NCBI GenBank assembly: GCA_025355465.1
Contig: JANXZO010000052.1
Coordinates: forward strand, 1-55,783
From: Bacteroidales bacterium
GTDB taxonomy: Bacteria; Bacteroidota; Bacteroidia; Bacteroidales; FEN-979
Direction: 5' to 3'
Length of the DNA stretch: 55,783 nt
In this document: piece after piece, positions 33,924 through 42,593 of the stretch
How positions within the stretch are numbered: position 1 is the first letter of the stretch
Layout of the letters: each line of letters begins with the position of its first letter
Made by a program: the position numbers and the translations under genes
Notes under the pieces: generated by a model
What the model saw: only the letters and a program-made list of their open reading frames with translations
Told to the model about the DNA's origin: nothing
Databases searched by the model: none

Positions 33924-33951
33924 GTAGAGACACATTGTAACGCATCTCTAC
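33924..33951. repeat. Imperfect GTAGAGA...TCTCTAC hairpin, possible bidirectional terminator
   Basis: Seven perfect pairs (GTAGAGA with TCTCTAC) close a 14-base interior that pairs partly. The interior mismatches are all A.C type, as if by transition mutations in a once-perfect 28-base palindrome. It lies between two convergent stops and includes the LytTR gene's TAG. The pattern resembles GTAGAGACG-type dispersed palindromes I recall from Bacteroidota. No T-tract follows. Confidence 0.6.
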
Positions 33952-34706
33952 ACAAACCGGGCGTACTCCTTTAATTTATCAAGAAAATCGGCCTTTTTAC
34001 GCACAGACACCTCAACTTCGGTATTGTCTTCCATGATCACCGATCCGCCTTTTCCCTTCATGTATCGTTTAACATACATGAGGTTGATAAGGTGCTTGCT
34101 GTGAATCCTTGAAAATGGCAGGTCTTCCAGAATTTTTTCGTAATTGTTAAGCGGTTTTGAAGCAACAAAACGCTGTCCGTTTGTCATATAAAAGACGGTG
34201 TAAACATCACTTGCTTCCAGTCTTAAAATATCACTGAGCTTCACAATATTCAGTCCGTCGGTAGAAGGTATAATGATCTTTTCATTCTTATTCTTCAGGC
34301 TCTCCTTTAAAACGGAAAGGCGTTTGTCGATGTCTTCGACTTTGGTGTCGCGGTAACGATCGATGGCCGAGGTAAGCATTTCGAGGGTGATCGGCTTTAC
34401 CAGATAATGGAGTGCGGATATCTCAAAAGCGCGGACTGCATAAATATCAAATGCCGTGATGAAGATCACCTGGAAATTCCGGTATTCAACCCTTTCCATC
34501 ACATCAAAGCCACTTCCGTCGGGCATGTTGATATCGAGAAAAACAAGATCGGGCTTTATTTCATCGATCAGTACAATCCCATCAGCCACATTGGCGGCAG
34601 TACCGACCATCTCGACTTTAGAAAACTGCGACCCGAGCAACGATTTCAGCGTCAGGATACTGGTCTTGTCATCATCGATAATGACTGTTTTGATAATCTC
34701 TTCCAT
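33948..34706 (-). CDS. LytTR-family response regulator
   Basis: A 252-residue two-domain transcription factor. The receiver (1-120) has the acidic pocket DDD at 11-13, phosphoacceptor Asp58 in VFLDINMPDGSG and Lys in YLVKPIT. The LytTR DNA-binding domain (about 145-250) has IIPSTDGLNIVKLSDILRLEASD and FSRIHSKHLINLMYVKRY. Partner kinases of this class (LytS/HisKA_7TM histidine kinases) are usually adjacent, but none is seen here, so this is an orphan regulator. It is divergent from hydE. Confidence 0.94.
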   Translation of the reverse strand: MEEIIKTVIIDDDKTSILTLKSLLGSQFSKVEMVGTAANVADGIVLIDEIKPDLVFLDINMPDGSGFDVMERVEYRNFQVIFITAFDIYAVRAFEISALHYLVKPITLEMLTSAIDRYRDTKVEDIDKRLSVLKESLKNKNEKIIIPSTDGLNIVKLSDILRLEASDVYTVFYMTNGQRFVASKPLNNYEKILEDLPFSRIHSKHLINLMYVKRYMKGKGGSVIMEDNTEVEVSVRKKADFLDKLKEYARFV

Positions 34707-34754
34707 AAGTATATATTACTTGTTAATACAAGACAGCTCCATTAAAATCAAAAA

Positions 34755-34781
34755 TTGTATCGTGTAAAAGTAGTAATTTTG
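34755..34781 (+). promoter_or_regulatory. Promoter upstream of hydE
   Basis: TTG at 34755-34757, a 16-base spacer and TAATTTTG at 34774-34781. Confidence 0.5.
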
Positions 34782-34836
34782 CCGATCAGATCGGATATAA
34801 TAAACAACCGAAAGATAAAGTAATTAGGCATCCATT

Positions 34837-35922
34837 GTGTTGAGTGTTAATAAAATTTTAGAAAAAGGTGATTTCGACAAGCAGGCGATCCTTGTCCTGC
34901 TCAACAGCACCGGAAACGAGCGTCAGTTGCTGTTTGAGAAAGCCAAAGAGACCAAGGCAAAATATGTCGGGCGTAAGGTATATCTCCGTGGGCTGATAGA
35001 ATATTCAAACTATTGCGCAAAAAATTGTCTCTACTGCGGGATCCGTGCGGGCAACAGCCGTTATGTGCGATACCAGATGACCGACGAAGAGGTGCTTGAG
35101 GCCGCTGAATTTGCCTGGAAAAACCGGTATGCCTCCATTGTCATTCAGTCGGGGGAGCGCACCGGCGAGACGTTTGCAGCCACCATCGAAAACCTTCTTC
35201 ACAAGATAACAGCAAAAACCGGGGGAGCGCTGCACGTAACCCTTTCGCTTGGCGAGCAATCGGAGGAGACTTATCTCCGTTGGTACGCAGCCGGCGCTCA
35301 CCGTTACCTGCTCCGTATCGAAGTCTCTAATCCTTTATTGTATCAAAAGTTGCATCCGGTCGACAAATTTCACGATTACCAGGCACGGATGGAAGCGCTC
35401 AAATGCTTAAAGCGCATTGGTTTTCAGGTAGGTACGGGAGTCATGATCGGACTGCCTTTTCAAACGATGGCGGATCTGGCCGATGACCTTCTTTTTTTTC
35501 GTGAATTTGACATCGACATGGCCGGAATGGGGCCTTACATCGAGCATGAGCATACTCCGCTATTCCAATACAGCCGGGAGTTACTGCCGCTTCGAGACCG
35601 GTTCGACCTGGCCCTGAAGATGGTTGCCATTTTACGAATCATGATGAAAGATATAAACATTGCCGCCACTACGGCCATGCAAACCATCGACGGACAAGGC
35701 CGCGAAAAGGCGCTGCTGGTCGGAGCCAATGTAATCATGCCCAACCTCACCCCTGTCAAATACCGCCAGGACTACCTGCTTTATGAGAACAAGCCCTGCA
35801 TCGACGAAGAGGCGGAGGAATGCAAAAGCTGCCTGGAAGCAAGGATACACATGGCCGGCGACGAGATCGCTTATGGCGAATGGGGAGACTCCAAACATTT
35901 TAAAAATCGGACAACCGAGTGA
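34837..35922 (+). CDS. hydE: [FeFe]-hydrogenase maturation radical SAM enzyme HydE
   Basis: A 361-residue radical S-adenosylmethionine enzyme that takes part in building the dithiomethylamine-bearing diiron subcluster of [FeFe]-hydrogenase. The cluster motif is CAKNCLYC with Cys60, Cys64 and Cys67. RGLIEYSNYC before it, IVIQSGERTGE near 100, LSLGEQSEETY and MAGMGPYIEHEHTP near 226-240 are typical HydE blocks that separate it from biotin synthase and HydG. The start is GTG at 34837 (or the TTG next to it), as no ATG is available. HydF, HydG and hydrogenase genes are absent from this window. rlmD follows 29 bases later. Confidence 0.92.
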   Translation: MLSVNKILEKGDFDKQAILVLLNSTGNERQLLFEKAKETKAKYVGRKVYLRGLIEYSNYCAKNCLYCGIRAGNSRYVRYQMTDEEVLEAAEFAWKNRYASIVIQSGERTGETFAATIENLLHKITAKTGGALHVTLSLGEQSEETYLRWYAAGAHRYLLRIEVSNPLLYQKLHPVDKFHDYQARMEALKCLKRIGFQVGTGVMIGLPFQTMADLADDLLFFREFDIDMAGMGPYIEHEHTPLFQYSRELLPLRDRFDLALKMVAILRIMMKDINIAATTAMQTIDGQGREKALLVGANVIMPNLTPVKYRQDYLLYENKPCIDEEAEECKSCLEARIHMAGDEIAYGEWGDSKHFKNRTTE

Positions 35923-35951
35923 CACAATAACAGAAATTTTGATCCCTGAAC

Positions 35952-37388
35952 ATGCGCAGAAAACAACAACCTCTCCCCTTTTTCGAAAATGTAGAAGTAC
36001 TTGATGCCGGTTCTGAAGGGAAAGCGGTGGCACGTGTCGGTGAACTTGTGATCTTCGTGGCGTTCGTTGTTCCCGGCGATGTGATCGACATCCAGGTAAT
36101 TCGTAAAAAACGTTCCTTCTGCGAAGGGAAAGCCACCAGTATCCATACACTCAGTGCGAAAAGGGCAACACCATTTTGTGAGCATTTCGGTATTTGCGGC
36201 GGCTGCAAATGGCAGCACATGGATTACAAAGACCAGCTTTTCTACAAGCAGAAGCAGGTAGAGGACAGCCTGGTAAGGATTGGAAAGATAACCAGTCCCA
36301 CGATACTACCCATAATCCCCTCTGAACGTACCCGGTTTTACCGCAACAAGCTGGAATACACCTTTTCAAACCGCCGGTGGCTGACCGAGGAAGACAGGCG
36401 CGGCAATGTTCCCCACGAAGATATGGACGCGCTGGGATTTCACATTCCGGGACTTTTCGACAAAGTACTGGATATCAGGAATTGTCACCTGCAGGATGAT
36501 CCATCAAATTCCATCAGACTTTTCATCCGCAATTATGCCATTGAAAAACAACTTAGTTTTTATGATGTAAGGAACTGGACAGGGTTACTCAGGAATCTTA
36601 TAATCCGCAACACCTCCATGGGAGATTTGATGGTGATTGTGGTATTCCGCGAAGCGTTGCCAGACATCATCGATCCTATGCTCAACCTGTTAAAGCAAGA
36701 GTTTCCTTCCATTACCTCCCTGTTTTACGTCATCAATCCAAAGAAAAATGACACCACCAGCGACCTGGTTTTCCATCACTTTGCAGGGCTCCCGTACATC
36801 ACAGAAAAGATGCCCTTCTTTCGCAACGGGGTGAAGGATGTGGAGTACAGGATCGGTCCTTCGTCATTTTTCCAGACCAACTCATTCCAGGCCATCAACC
36901 TTTACCGGACAACGGCAGAATTTGCCGGGTTTACGGGCAGGGAGACCGTGTATGACCTGTACACCGGCACAGGAACCATTGCCAATTATATTGCAGCCAG
37001 CGTTGGCAGGGTCGTCGGGATTGAATCGGTGGCTGCGGCCATAGCCGATGCGCAGATCAACGCAAGGCTGAATGGCCTGGATAACACTAGTTTTTTTGCC
37101 GGTGAAGCGGAAAAAATTCTTACGCCCCTGTTCATTGCCGAAAACGGCATGCCCGACATCATTATCACCGATCCGCCACGTTCGGGAATGCATGAAAAAG
37201 TGATTCAGATGATCCTTGAAGTAAAACCGGCCAGGATCGTATACGTAAGCTGCAACCCGGCGACCCAGGCACGCGACCTGCTGCTGCTTTCTGGTGTTTA
37301 CCAGCACGTAAAGTCGCAGCCGGTGGATATGTTCCCCCACACGCAGCACGTTGAAAATGTGACGTTGCTGGAAAAAATTGTTCACTGA
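35952..37388 (+). CDS. rlmD: 23S rRNA (uracil-C5)-methyltransferase RlmD/RumA family
   Basis: A 478-residue SAM-dependent enzyme that makes 5-methyluridine in 23S rRNA (U1939 in E. coli numbering). It has an N-terminal TRAM RNA-binding domain (about 8-66). Iron-sulfur cysteines are in CEHFGICGGCKWQHM and RNCHLQ, a substrate loop is FFQTNSFQA, and motif I is VYDLYTGTGTIANY. DPPRSGMHEKV and the catalytic Cys in YVSCNPATQARDL are also present. Bacteroidota often have one or two such paralogues, so the modified position is inferred. Its last seven bases overlap aroK on the other strand. Confidence 0.93.
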   Translation: MRRKQQPLPFFENVEVLDAGSEGKAVARVGELVIFVAFVVPGDVIDIQVIRKKRSFCEGKATSIHTLSAKRATPFCEHFGICGGCKWQHMDYKDQLFYKQKQVEDSLVRIGKITSPTILPIIPSERTRFYRNKLEYTFSNRRWLTEEDRRGNVPHEDMDALGFHIPGLFDKVLDIRNCHLQDDPSNSIRLFIRNYAIEKQLSFYDVRNWTGLLRNLIIRNTSMGDLMVIVVFREALPDIIDPMLNLLKQEFPSITSLFYVINPKKNDTTSDLVFHHFAGLPYITEKMPFFRNGVKDVEYRIGPSSFFQTNSFQAINLYRTTAEFAGFTGRETVYDLYTGTGTIANYIAASVGRVVGIESVAAAIADAQINARLNGLDNTSFFAGEAEKILTPLFIAENGMPDIIITDPPRSGMHEKVIQMILEVKPARIVYVSCNPATQARDLLLLSGVYQHVKSQPVDMFPHTQHVENVTLLEKIVH

Positions 37389-37897
37389 GCCGGCGACTGC
37401 TGTTTCACCCAGGCTATCAAATCTTCAATTTCCTCATCTGCCGCTTCAAATTGGTAATCGGCCTGCCGGTAGAACATCTCGCGTTCGGCAAGATGGGCTG
37501 TTACCTTCCCGGCCAGATTTTCAGGATCGACATTTTTCAGCAGGGGCCTTTGTCTTCTCACTTGCCGTAAACGCGACACGAGGGGTTCAACTTCCCAGTG
37601 AAGGTAAACCGAGAGGCCGGCACCACGTATAAAATCCATGTTGTCGAAATAGCAGGGGGTCCCTCCACCGGTGGAAATTATGGTATTGTGGAGGCAACTC
37701 GTTTCATGCAGTAGAATCCGTTCAATTTTGCGGAAGGATTCCTCGTCATATTTTTCAAAAAAATCGATCACGCTAACCTTGTATCGCTCCTCGAAAAGGT
37801 AATCGAGGTCAATAAATCCGTAATTTAACCTGGCCGCAAGCAGCTGACCCAGGTTTGATTTTCCGGAAGCCATGTAGCCGATGAGGTAGATACGCAT
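37382..37897 (-). CDS. aroK: Shikimate kinase
   Basis: A 171-residue enzyme of the chorismate pathway that phosphorylates shikimate at the 3-hydroxyl. The P-loop is GYMASGKS at 7-14, followed by FIDLDYLFEE (the DxD shikimate/metal site), the arginine in FRKIER and the STGGGTPCY shikimate loop. The lid is RQRPLL. Length matches the family. It feeds chorismate to menaquinone synthesis through MqnA, which is encoded 5 kb away. Confidence 0.95.
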   Translation of the reverse strand: MRIYLIGYMASGKSNLGQLLAARLNYGFIDLDYLFEERYKVSVIDFFEKYDEESFRKIERILLHETSCLHNTIISTGGGTPCYFDNMDFIRGAGLSVYLHWEVEPLVSRLRQVRRQRPLLKNVDPENLAGKVTAHLAEREMFYRQADYQFEAADEEIEDLIAWVKQQSPAQ

Positions 37898-37922
37898 AGC
37901 GTAAAAGTACAGATATTTTATT

Positions 37923-37930
37923 TACCTTTG
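37923..37930 (+). promoter_or_regulatory. -7 promoter box before the DUF1573 gene
   Basis: TACCTTTG, 15-27 bases before the two possible ATGs. No clear -33 element. Confidence 0.4.
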
Positions 37931-37945
37931 CGAGGTGTTTGAACC

Positions 37946-38431
37946 ATGTTGACTGTCATGAACCCCAGAAAATTTCTTACTTTAACCTCCCTGATGGCAC
38001 TCCTGTTGTTAGCCGGATGCGGATCGGGAAACAGCAAGGACCAGATGTTACCCACCGATGTTGTTAATAACCCCAACACAGCCAATGGTGCCGGTGATGC
38101 AACCCACCTGCCTGTTTTTAAGTTTGATGAGACGGAGCACGATTTCGGCAGGATCATAGACGGGGAGACGGTTTCCTGTACTTTTAAATTTAAAAACAGC
38201 GGAAAAACCGATCTTGTCATTGCCGATGTGAGTACGTCGTGTGGCTGCACCGTACCCAGCTTCCCTAAAACCCCTATCCGGCCCGGGGAAGAAGGAACCA
38301 TAAAGGTAGCTTTTAACAGTCGCGGCAAGCGTGGTTTCCAGTCCAAAAATATAGTGGTGGTTGCGAATACCCAACCCAACACTACGTTGCTCCGCATCAA
38401 GGCGCAGGTAATTGCCCCGGGAACAGAATAA
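37946..38431 (+). CDS. DUF1573 lipoprotein
   Basis: A 161-residue exported protein. A signal peptide ends at LLLAGC, so it is likely a lipoprotein with Cys near residue 25. Residues about 55-160 are one immunoglobulin-like DUF1573 domain: FDETEHDFGRIIDGETVSCTF near the start, then DVSTSCGCTVPSFPKTPIRPGE with the conserved SCGCT. DUF1573 proteins are abundant in Bacteroidota envelopes but have no assigned function. ATG could be 37946 or 37958. It precedes yajC, from which it is separated by an octamer-repeat element. Confidence 0.88.
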   Translation: MLTVMNPRKFLTLTSLMALLLLAGCGSGNSKDQMLPTDVVNNPNTANGAGDATHLPVFKFDETEHDFGRIIDGETVSCTFKFKNSGKTDLVIADVSTSCGCTVPSFPKTPIRPGEEGTIKVAFNSRGKRGFQSKNIVVVANTQPNTTLLRIKAQVIAPGTE

Positions 38432-38434
38432 TAA

Positions 38435-38529
38435 ATTGTGAAATGGTGAAATGGTGAAATAGTGAACCGGAGCGAAGCGGAGTTCGGCGGAGCCAAATGG
38501 CGAAATAGCGAAATAGCGAAAAAAAAAAT
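38435..38529. repeat. Composite octamer-repeat element
   Basis: Left array 38435-38468 repeats GTGAAATG about three times. A GC-rich centre lies at 38469-38494 (GGAGCGAAGCGGAG...CGGAGCC). The right array at 38495-38520 repeats GCGAAATA about three times and ends in a run of A. The whole lies between the DUF1573 stop and yajC. The units resemble the AAAATGGT repeat at 7999-8029. Confidence 0.8.
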
Positions 38530-38567
38530 ATAAATCATTAATCTGAAATCGTAAACCGTAAATTAAT

Positions 38568-38900
38568 ATGACAAACTTATTAAGTATCCTTTTAATGGCT
38601 TCCCAGGGTGGAGCCGGAGCTCAACAGAACGGCTGGTACTCATTTCTGCCATTGTTGCTGATCATTGTGGTATTCTATTTTTTCTTCATCCGTCCGCAGA
38701 TGAAACGTTCAAAGGAGCAGAAAAAATTCAAAGAGAGCCTTCAGAAGGGTCAGAAAATCATCACCATCGGAGGAATTCATGGCAGGATCGTAGAAATCCA
38801 GGATACCACTGTAACCATTGAAGTTGAAAACAGTGTACGCCTGCGTGTTGAAAAAACGGCAGTGGCCATGGATACAACCCAAACCATCGAGAACAAGTAA
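38568..38900 (+). CDS. yajC: Preprotein translocase subunit YajC
   Basis: A 110-residue inner-membrane protein of the SecDF-YajC holotranslocon. It has one transmembrane helix (about 24-44, FLPLLLIIVVFYFFFIRPQ), the family signature RPQMKRSKEQKKFKESLQKG and a small cytoplasmic beta domain (GQKIITIGGIHGRIVEI). It is followed by the YbbR-like gene and coaE, a standard Bacteroidota order. Confidence 0.96.
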   Translation: MTNLLSILLMASQGGAGAQQNGWYSFLPLLLIIVVFYFFFIRPQMKRSKEQKKFKESLQKGQKIITIGGIHGRIVEIQDTTVTIEVENSVRLRVEKTAVAMDTTQTIENK

Positions 38901-38920
38901 ACTGCAGAAAATTAACGCCA

Positions 38921-39508
38921 TTGAAGCCTGAATTCATTGATCTGATCGAGAATGCCAGGAAACCGAAAGGCGATAAGTTCAAAAATCAGCTGCTCATTTT
39001 CAGCATTTGTCTGCTGCTGTCCATTTTTCTGTGGATGCTGGTAAGGCTCTCGCTGAGTTATTTTTACACTGTTGAATACCGGCTTTCTTACACACAGATT
39101 CCCGGGAATCTCAAACTGGTAAAGTTTTCTGACTCCACCTTAACGATAAAGATCAAACTCCAGGGCTTTGAGCTCTTCTCGGAACGGTTTCTCAAATCAG
39201 TCACCGACCGGGAGTTTGAGATCAGTCTGAGAAACGTGAGGGTACGCAACAATGAGAATAATCCCTATGGATATCTACTTACCAACAGGTTGGGCAAAGA
39301 GATCGCAGCACAGGCCAATTTTCCCAGCGATATATTCATCGTAACGCCTGATACCCTTTACTTTCAGTTCGAGAAACAAGGCATTAAGCGGATACCTTCC
39401 ATGAGCGATTTCACCTCCGGTAAAGCATCGCCCATGGACTCGATACTTCAGCGGCAGGACAGCATGAAAAAGCTCGATCCCACGAAGAACTATCTAAAGA
39501 AACACTGA
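38921..39508 (+). CDS. YbbR-like domain protein
   Basis: A 195-residue protein with one membrane helix (about 27-46, LLIFSICLLLSIFLWMLVRL) and an extracytoplasmic part with a YbbR-like strand pattern (FSDSTLTIKIKLQGFELFSERF). In Gram-positive bacteria YbbR/CdaR binds and regulates diadenylate cyclase, but that role is unproven for this single-repeat form. The start is a TTG 20 bases after yajC, as no ATG precedes the helix. The stop TGA overlaps the coaE start in TGATG, so translation is probably coupled. Confidence 0.82.
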   Translation: MKPEFIDLIENARKPKGDKFKNQLLIFSICLLLSIFLWMLVRLSLSYFYTVEYRLSYTQIPGNLKLVKFSDSTLTIKIKLQGFELFSERFLKSVTDREFEISLRNVRVRNNENNPYGYLLTNRLGKEIAAQANFPSDIFIVTPDTLYFQFEKQGIKRIPSMSDFTSGKASPMDSILQRQDSMKKLDPTKNYLKKH

Positions 39509-40098
39509 TGTTGAAAGTCGGACTGACAGGGAATATCGGTAGCGGAAAAAGCCTCATTTCCGAGATTTTTCAAACGATTGGAATTCCCGTTTTTCATGCC
39601 GATGAGGAATCAAAAAAAAATCTTAACGAGCCGCAGGTCAGAAATGAGATTGTACGCTTTTTTGGCTACGGAATTCTCGCAAATGACCGGCAGATCGAGA
39701 AAAGGGTACTTGCCTCGCTCGTGTTTTCAGATCCCGAAGCACTGAAGAAGCTGAACTCCATCCTTCATCCCCGGGTGATGCGTGATTTTCACGAATGGAC
39801 CTTAAGGCAAGCCGGAAAAAGGTATGTTGTGCAGGAGGCTGCTATCATCTTCGAAAGTGGTTTTCAGGGAGAATATGACCGGATCATCCATGTATCTTGT
39901 CCCAGTGAACTGGCGATTGAAAGGGTTATTCAGCGCGACCGACTAAGTCGCCAAGAGGTTCTTGCCCGGATGCGCTTCCAGCTGGATGATGAAAAAAAAG
40001 CCGCCCTCTCGGATTTTGTGATCCGAAACGACGGCTCTGAACTTGTCATTCCGCAGGTTTTAGCGATTCACCAGCGTTTATCAGAAGCTGGCGCGTAA
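39508..40098 (+). CDS. coaE: Dephospho-CoA kinase
   Basis: A 196-residue enzyme for the last step of coenzyme A synthesis, phosphorylating the 3'-hydroxyl of dephospho-CoA. The P-loop is GNIGSGKS at 8-15, then FHADEESKK near 30 (catalytic Asp), the PRVMRDF block and VQEAAIIFESGF. RVIQRDRLSRQEV is the lid and nucleotide-binding region. Length matches the family. Its last 18 bases overlap the TonB receptor gene tail to tail. Confidence 0.96.
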   Translation: MLKVGLTGNIGSGKSLISEIFQTIGIPVFHADEESKKNLNEPQVRNEIVRFFGYGILANDRQIEKRVLASLVFSDPEALKKLNSILHPRVMRDFHEWTLRQAGKRYVVQEAAIIFESGFQGEYDRIIHVSCPSELAIERVIQRDRLSRQEVLARMRFQLDDEKKAALSDFVIRNDGSELVIPQVLAIHQRLSEAGA

Positions 40099-42498
40099 GG
40101 CGACCATGATATTTCTGCCCGGACTGCTTATTCCGGAAGAGAATTTGCGGTAGTTTTCATCCAGGATATTTTCCATACCCAATTCAAGGTTCACATATCT
40201 CACGATCTGGTAGCTTAGTTTCAGGTTCAGGGTATACCATGCCGGCATCCCGTACGAAGTGGCATATTGTTCGTTATCCTCCCCGCTGTTGCTGTACTGG
40301 CTTATCCGTTTCCATCCATTGTACACCACATAAAAATCACCTTTGAATTTCTTCATCTCAAGCCGGAATGAGGTCATCCCGAATACTGGCGGGATGTGAT
40401 CGAGCGGAAGGCTGTTGGTTTCATCGTACCCATAGGTATAGGTCAGACTGCTCACGATGGAGAAAGCACGGGTTACCTGGGCAAGGATACTACCCTGCAG
40501 TCCGCATATGTAGGCACTTCCCGTATTGGTGAGTCCCAGCGTCTGGTACATCTGGCCATCCATGAAGATGGAATCTTTGCCATTGTAAGGCATTGGTTTT
40601 ACAACCTGTGCACTGCGCAACCAGTTATAAAAACCTGTTCCTTCCAGACGAACCTTACCTCCGATGGTTTTGGCCACCGAAAGTTCCAGGTTGTAGGAAT
40701 ATTCCGGCTTCAGGTCGGGGTTGGGAACAACGATCGTATTCCCTGTTACCACATTCACCTTGGTCATATCATCGAGGTTCGGAGCTCTGAATCCTGTTGA
40801 CCCGATGACCGAAAATTTCCAGTCGTGGCCCGGAGAAGCAACAAGACCTAAATAACCGTTCACAGCCACATTTTTCTGATTGATATTCGGGTCAAACGGA
40901 ATGGGGACGATCTTCACCATGGTATCAGAATAGGCAGCATCCAGGGTTACATAATTAAAACGCACCCCCTGCGAAAAGATCAGCACTTTGTTGATATTCC
41001 AGCTGTTCGAAAGGTATGCTGAGAGATACATCATGTTTGCCTTCTTATCAGGGAACCGCGTGGCACGGTCGTAGGTGATGTTACCCGTCTTGATATTTTC
41101 GTTGTATGCCGTGGAACCCACATTATTGTACTGGAGTTCAACACCATAATGCAGATTGTCCCGCGAAAACAGTTTTTTGTCGAAATCGGCATTCACGGAA
41201 AAAACGGCGACCTTTTCGAGGTTATATTTTTTCTTGGAGCTCCCAAAGCTCCGTTGAATGCGGTCTTCATTAACATGCTGATAACCGATGATGAATGAAG
41301 CATGATCGAAAATAACCGCATTGACGTTATACTCAGCCTTCAGGGATGCAAGCAACCTTGATTGCGGACCATAGTACCATTCGGCATACGTCATGGTGCT
41401 GTCGTTCTGCATCTCTGTTAACCGGTCGTAGCGCGGGATGTTGCTGGAATTTGAATACTGCACATTCAGGATGTAACGGCTATTTTTGCCAGGCTGGAAA
41501 AGTATTTTTCCAAGAAAATTGTACTGTGAGTATGCTGATTGCTTCTGAATCCAGGGCTTGTCATTGGCGAGGGTTGAGTCTTTACCGTTGATCCGTTCAG
41601 CATAAAACAAACGTTGTCCGAAGGTGCCATAAGCCGGGTTGCTGACCCTCCCTTCACGCAGGTCGCCAAAATCGCTGTAGGAGAAATTCAGCAATACCGC
41701 CAGTTTCTTCCAGCCGAAGTTCAGATTGATGCCACCGGTCTTTTCGGTGTTAGCAGAAGCAAAACGTCCGAGAACACTGCCGTGAATGCTGGTCTTTCCG
41801 GAGGTGGAGAGAACGGGATCCTTCGTGATAAAGTTGATGACACCTCCCATGGCATCGCTGCCATAGATGGTAGAACCGGGTCCGTAGAGAATTTCGGTCG
41901 AAGCCAGCCCCAGTGGATCAACAGTAATGGCGTTCTGAAGGTGACCCGCCCGGTAGATGGCATTGTTCATGCGGATTCCGTCAACGACAAGCAGCACCTT
42001 GTTGGCTTCGAACCCACGAAGCACCGGACTTCCTCCACCCATCTGACTGGTCTGCACGAAGACGTTGCCGGTTTGTTCAAGCATGACGGCAGCGTTCTGC
42101 GGATTCTGGAAAGAGATATCCTTGGCCTGGATTACCTCAATTTTATTGGGAAGATCGGACCGCTTCTCCTCTGCCCTGTTGCCGGTTACCACATATTCGT
42201 CGAGTTTTATGACATTCTCGGTAAGGTAGATGTTACCCGTGGCCGGGATATTTGATTTAACGATCCTGATCGTCTGAAAAGCAACATGGGTAAAAAAAAG
42301 AGAATCTGACGGAGAGAAGCCTGAAAGATCAGCTACCCCTCTTTCATTGGTAATCACAGCCTTTGTTTTGGCCGCATTCGAAACATTGACTTCACTGATT
42401 GGCTGAAGGTCGGATTTATCGAGGACCTTGACCTGCTGGCCGCGCATGACACAGGCCGCAAGAAAAATAAATATAATGGTGATATAGTATCGTTTCAT
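40081..42498 (-). CDS. TonB-dependent outer-membrane receptor, haem-receptor-like
   Basis: An 805-residue outer-membrane transporter. A signal peptide (to about 20, ...CVMRGQ) is followed by a carboxypeptidase-regulatory-like domain (about 21-90). The plug (about 105-230) has GGGSPVLRGFEANKVLLVVD and YGSDAMGGVINF, and a 22-strand barrel ends with an aromatic residue (ALRASF). FRAPNLDD and NPDLKPEYSYNLE resemble the FRAP and NPxL boxes of haem/haemoglobin receptors, so haem or another iron source is the first guess, but cobalamin or siderophore uptake is possible. ATG at 42498 is chosen because it starts the signal peptide. A small gene upstream on the same strand probably belongs with it. Confidence 0.9.
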   Translation of the reverse strand: MKRYYITIIFIFLAACVMRGQQVKVLDKSDLQPISEVNVSNAAKTKAVITNERGVADLSGFSPSDSLFFTHVAFQTIRIVKSNIPATGNIYLTENVIKLDEYVVTGNRAEEKRSDLPNKIEVIQAKDISFQNPQNAAVMLEQTGNVFVQTSQMGGGSPVLRGFEANKVLLVVDGIRMNNAIYRAGHLQNAITVDPLGLASTEILYGPGSTIYGSDAMGGVINFITKDPVLSTSGKTSIHGSVLGRFASANTEKTGGINLNFGWKKLAVLLNFSYSDFGDLREGRVSNPAYGTFGQRLFYAERINGKDSTLANDKPWIQKQSAYSQYNFLGKILFQPGKNSRYILNVQYSNSSNIPRYDRLTEMQNDSTMTYAEWYYGPQSRLLASLKAEYNVNAVIFDHASFIIGYQHVNEDRIQRSFGSSKKKYNLEKVAVFSVNADFDKKLFSRDNLHYGVELQYNNVGSTAYNENIKTGNITYDRATRFPDKKANMMYLSAYLSNSWNINKVLIFSQGVRFNYVTLDAAYSDTMVKIVPIPFDPNINQKNVAVNGYLGLVASPGHDWKFSVIGSTGFRAPNLDDMTKVNVVTGNTIVVPNPDLKPEYSYNLELSVAKTIGGKVRLEGTGFYNWLRSAQVVKPMPYNGKDSIFMDGQMYQTLGLTNTGSAYICGLQGSILAQVTRAFSIVSSLTYTYGYDETNSLPLDHIPPVFGMTSFRLEMKKFKGDFYVVYNGWKRISQYSNSGEDNEQYATSYGMPAWYTLNLKLSYQIVRYVNLELGMENILDENYRKFSSGISSPGRNIMVALRASF

Positions 42499-42593
42499 GA
42501 TCGTTTGATTTTGTTGAATACAATAAAATACAAAGCAGTCCATGGCGGACCGATGAAAATAATTTTGAAAAGGATGGATTGGAGCGTTACGGC

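Noticed and set aside
34837-35922. HydE considered as biotin synthase or HydG/ThiH
   Set aside because: The RGLIEYSNYC, GERTGE and MGPYIEHEHTP blocks fit HydE, and the C-terminal cluster of HydG is absent.
38921-39508. YbbR-like protein as evidence of a cyclic di-AMP operon
   Set aside because: No diadenylate cyclase gene is adjacent. The yajC-YbbR-coaE order is general in Bacteroidota.
41614-42255. Open frame of 213 codons opposite the TonB receptor
   Set aside because: Shadow of the receptor plug region; no domain or start signal of its own.
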